Shown here piece after piece: positions 62,335 to 64,000 of a stretch of 64,000 nucleotides of DNA (positions are counted from its first letter, which is position 1; the number at the start of each line of letters is the position of its first letter). The position numbers and the translations under genes are program-made. The notes beneath the pieces are model-generated. The model worked only from the letters and a program-made list of their open reading frames with translations, was not told where the DNA came from and ran no database searches. The stretch covers positions 1,617,001 to 1,681,000 of the forward strand of contig NZ_CP059297.1 in the NCBI RefSeq assembly GCF_017795885.1, read 5' to 3'. This DNA is from Brevundimonas sp. AJA228-03. GTDB taxonomy: Bacteria > Pseudomonadota > Alphaproteobacteria > Caulobacterales > Caulobacteraceae.

Positions 62335-62348
62335 TGCATTCGAATGCA
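62335..62348. promoter_or_regulatory. LacI operator candidate, perfect (site 5)
   Basis: Perfect palindrome TGCATTCGAATGCA, 20 bases before the bicupin ATG, in a position to block transcription of the cupin-SnoaL-unknown operon. Confidence 0.85.
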
Positions 62349-62465
62349 ACAAAGTTCTGGCGGCGAGTTTCCGTGGACTTGCAACCGTCGCGCGACATGG
62401 CGTGAACGCTGACTTCACCCTCATCGCCGTAGCCATGATCTGGATGCGGTAAATGTCGATTCGTC

Positions 62466-63782
62466 CTAGTCTGCTGGCACCGCCAGGAGGTGGTCACTGA
62501 TCGCCTGGTAGGCGGGAAGTGAAGTTGGATCGATCAACGCATTCCCGGCGTTGGGACCGGAAGCGAAACGGACGATGGTCATTTCGGCTTTCGGGTCGGC
62601 GTAGCAGGCCTGGCCGAAGACGCCGCGCGCCATGAAAGCGCCGTTGGGATTGTGCGAGACCCACCACTGATCGTGATAGCTCCAGCCTGGCAAAGTACTG
62701 TACCCGCCATAGACGAAGGCCGCAGGGCTGCCGCCCGCCACGATGTCGGCGACGACGGTCTCGGGTACGATCTGGCGACCATTGAAGCGACCGCGATTTC
62801 TCATCATTTCGCAGAACCGGCCGAAGTCCCGAAGCTGCAGGTTGAGCCCCCCCGCGGCGTAGCCAGCCCCGTTCGAACCGACCTGGATATAGGCGTCGCG
62901 CTCCATTCCCATCGGTCGCCAGAAGCGTTCGCTCATGACCGCCGCGAGGGTCATGCCGCTGACGCGTGAGACCAGCCAGCCTGCGACCTCTGTGTTGACG
63001 GACTTGTAGTGGAACTCCCTGCCGTGCTCGCCCGCCTTTTTCAGGGTCGTGAGGTAGTCATAGCCGGTGGTCGGACCCGAATATCCGGGGGGCCGAGGCA
63101 GCATTCCGACCGCACGGACAAAGTGGAAGGCGTCGGAGTCCGGATCGGTATAGACTTCCGTGTAGGCGAGGCCGGTTGTCATATCGAGCACCTGACCCAC
63201 CGTGGCGTCGGCGAAGGCGCTGTCAGCCAGTTCGGGGAGGTACTGCGTGACCAGGGCGTCGCGATCAAGCCGGCCTTCAGCGATCAGCATCGCCGCCAGG
63301 GTTCCAACAAACGACTTGGTCACCGAGTGGGCGATGTGCTGTCCCTGCGCAGTCAGGGCCCCGAAATAGCGCTCATAGACGATCTCGCCCCTGTGCAGGA
63401 CCAGAATGCCGTCGGTGTAGTTGGCGGCCAGGGACTGTTCCCAGGTCATGGGAGTCGTGCCCCCCATCGGGGTGAAGGTGACGGCGTCGAGGTCATCGCG
63501 CAGGGCCACGGGCAAGACGCTTGTCGGACCATCACCGCGCGAGATCTCGGCAGTCGGCATCAGTTCGCGCCAGTGCGAGAAGCTCCAGCGGACCTGGGGA
63601 AAGCGCAGGAGGCTCTGATCCTCGAACCGGATCAGCCGGTCGGGTGACGGGGGGGAACCGACCATCCAGCCGAGGGTGACGGGATCCGTCGCAGCAGCGT
63701 CCGGGACGGCCTGCGGCGACTGTGCGTTGGCAAGCGCGGGAGCCAGCAGGGCGACCGCCATCATGATCGGCAAGTGTTTCAT
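62466..63782 (-). CDS. Exported serine hydrolase, beta-lactamase / 6-aminohexanoate-dimer hydrolase type
   Basis: A 438-residue serine hydrolase with a signal peptide ('MMAVALLAPALANAQS'), so periplasmic. The Ser-x-x-Lys motif is 'HSVTKSFVG' (about residue 150) and the Tyr motif 'FHYKSVNTEVAG'; 'MTTGLAYTEVY' and 'GGLNLQLRDFGRFCEMM' are typical of class C-like esterases and nylon-oligomer hydrolase NylB. It is more likely an esterase/amidase than a drug-resistance enzyme. I start at 'MKHLPIM' (63782), with GGGAGC upstream. No TGCATTCGAATGCA site lies before it; a different inverted repeat does. Confidence 0.87.
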   Translation of the reverse strand: MKHLPIMMAVALLAPALANAQSPQAVPDAAATDPVTLGWMVGSPPSPDRLIRFEDQSLLRFPQVRWSFSHWRELMPTAEISRGDGPTSVLPVALRDDLDAVTFTPMGGTTPMTWEQSLAANYTDGILVLHRGEIVYERYFGALTAQGQHIAHSVTKSFVGTLAAMLIAEGRLDRDALVTQYLPELADSAFADATVGQVLDMTTGLAYTEVYTDPDSDAFHFVRAVGMLPRPPGYSGPTTGYDYLTTLKKAGEHGREFHYKSVNTEVAGWLVSRVSGMTLAAVMSERFWRPMGMERDAYIQVGSNGAGYAAGGLNLQLRDFGRFCEMMRNRGRFNGRQIVPETVVADIVAGGSPAAFVYGGYSTLPGWSYHDQWWVSHNPNGAFMARGVFGQACYADPKAEMTIVRFASGPNAGNALIDPTSLPAYQAISDHLLAVPAD

Positions 63783-63825
63783 TGCAGGCTCCCGGAACGG
63801 TACGGACCACAGCCTATCGGAACTC

Positions 63826-63839
63826 TTTACTTGCGTAAA
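63826..63839. promoter_or_regulatory. Inverted repeat TTTAC-TTGC-GTAAA upstream of the serine hydrolase
   Basis: A perfect 5-4-5 inverted repeat, 44-57 bases before the serine hydrolase ATG. A second one, CGCCAG-5-CTGGCG, lies at 63861-63877. Either may be an operator for a regulator outside the window. Confidence 0.4.
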
Positions 63840-63951
63840 CAGACCTTTGTGGTTTCCGCTCGCCAGGCTCACTGGCGCGTCCATCGCGAAATGACTTGCA
63901 ATGTTGGACCAAACAGCAAAATCATTCACCCGACACAGTTCTGGAAACGCC

Positions 63952-64000
63952 ATGGATCAGCCCGTTCGAACGCACCGGCCAGGGGAGGATCCGACCGCAG
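63952..64000 (+). CDS. Possible gene start running off the window
   Basis: ATG at 63952 opens a frame 'MDQPVRTHRPGEDPTA' to the window end, divergent from the serine hydrolase. The sequence before the ATG (CTGGAAACGCC) gives only a weak ribosome binding site. Too little is present to identify it; a divergent regulator is one possibility. Confidence 0.3.
   Translation, partial: MDQPVRTHRPGEDPTA

Noticed and set aside
62466..63782. Antibiotic-resistance beta-lactamase
   Set aside because: It has Ser-x-x-Lys, but the Tyr motif and overall layout fit the esterase/NylB group and the context is catabolic.
1..64000. CRISPR array or prophage
   Set aside because: No regularly spaced repeats with unique spacers, and no phage structural or integrase genes, were seen; the orphan HTH protein at 37377 alone is not enough.

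Overview
The window is a high-GC bacterial chromosome segment that looks like a member of the Caulobacterales (Alphaproteobacteria), most likely Brevundimonas or a close relative. The evidence is the gene order tig-clpP-clpX-lon, a PopA-type response regulator with a degenerate GGDEF domain, the order dusB/nifR3-ntrY-ntrX-dat-hfq-hflX, TonB-dependent receptor and autotransporter genes, and palindromic intergenic repeats. The genus is an inference; no rRNA is present.

Layout. (1) 1-8.8 kb: tail of an acyl-CoA dehydrogenase; a single-chain EgtB-EgtD ergothioneine enzyme; small stress-type proteins (KGG repeat, DUF883-like, a 48-residue acidic/proline peptide); an MBL-fold hydrolase; trigger factor; a secreted protein of unknown function; clpP; a palindromic repeat that supplies the ribosome binding site of the next gene; a HAD phosphatase. 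(2) 8.9-13.1 kb: clpX, lon and tRNA-Val(TAC), separated by clear hairpin terminators. (3) 13.2-30 kb: a large autotransporter, a GT4 glycosyltransferase, a PopA-like c-di-GMP effector, a YihY/BrkB membrane protein, tusA-like and cinA/pncC-like genes, and two tandem copies of a membrane-anchored spermidine-synthase-like gene. Gene debris between the two copies (an ispF fragment and a cinA 5' remnant) shows the duplication directly. ispDF follows. (4) 27.3-34.7 kb: dusB, ntrY, ntrX, D-amino acid aminotransferase, hfq and hflX, with no ntrBC between dusB and ntrY. (5) 34.7-38.1 kb: a small accessory patch with an HxlR regulator and divergent SnoaL-like gene bracketed by a duplicated hflX 3' end, REP-like palindromes, a RelE/HigB-type toxin-antitoxin pair and an orphan HTH protein.

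(6) 38.1-47.6 kb: carbohydrate accessory genes: a GH92 glycosidase divergent from an AraC regulator, a PhyH dioxygenase, and a minus-strand set of GPH-type sugar transporter, esterase, zinc alcohol dehydrogenase and GH13 alpha-glucosidase. A decayed IS6-family transposase (47.7-48.6 kb) marks the junction with the next island.

(7) 48.6-63.8 kb: the most interesting region, a complete-looking catabolic island of unknown substrate. It has outer-membrane uptake (TonB receptor), inner-membrane uptake (SSS symporter), a periplasmic serine hydrolase, a cytoplasmic alpha/beta hydrolase, a histidinol-dehydrogenase-like enzyme, an SDR, two double-domain SnoaL-like proteins, a bicupin, a stand-alone MetE-C-like protein, an HpcH/HpaI aldolase and its own LacI regulator. 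A 14-bp palindrome, TGCATTCGAATGCA, occurs perfectly three times and in near-perfect form twice, only in front of the island's divergent operons, its TonB receptor and its bicupin gene. It is therefore very likely the operator of this LacI protein and defines the island as one regulon.
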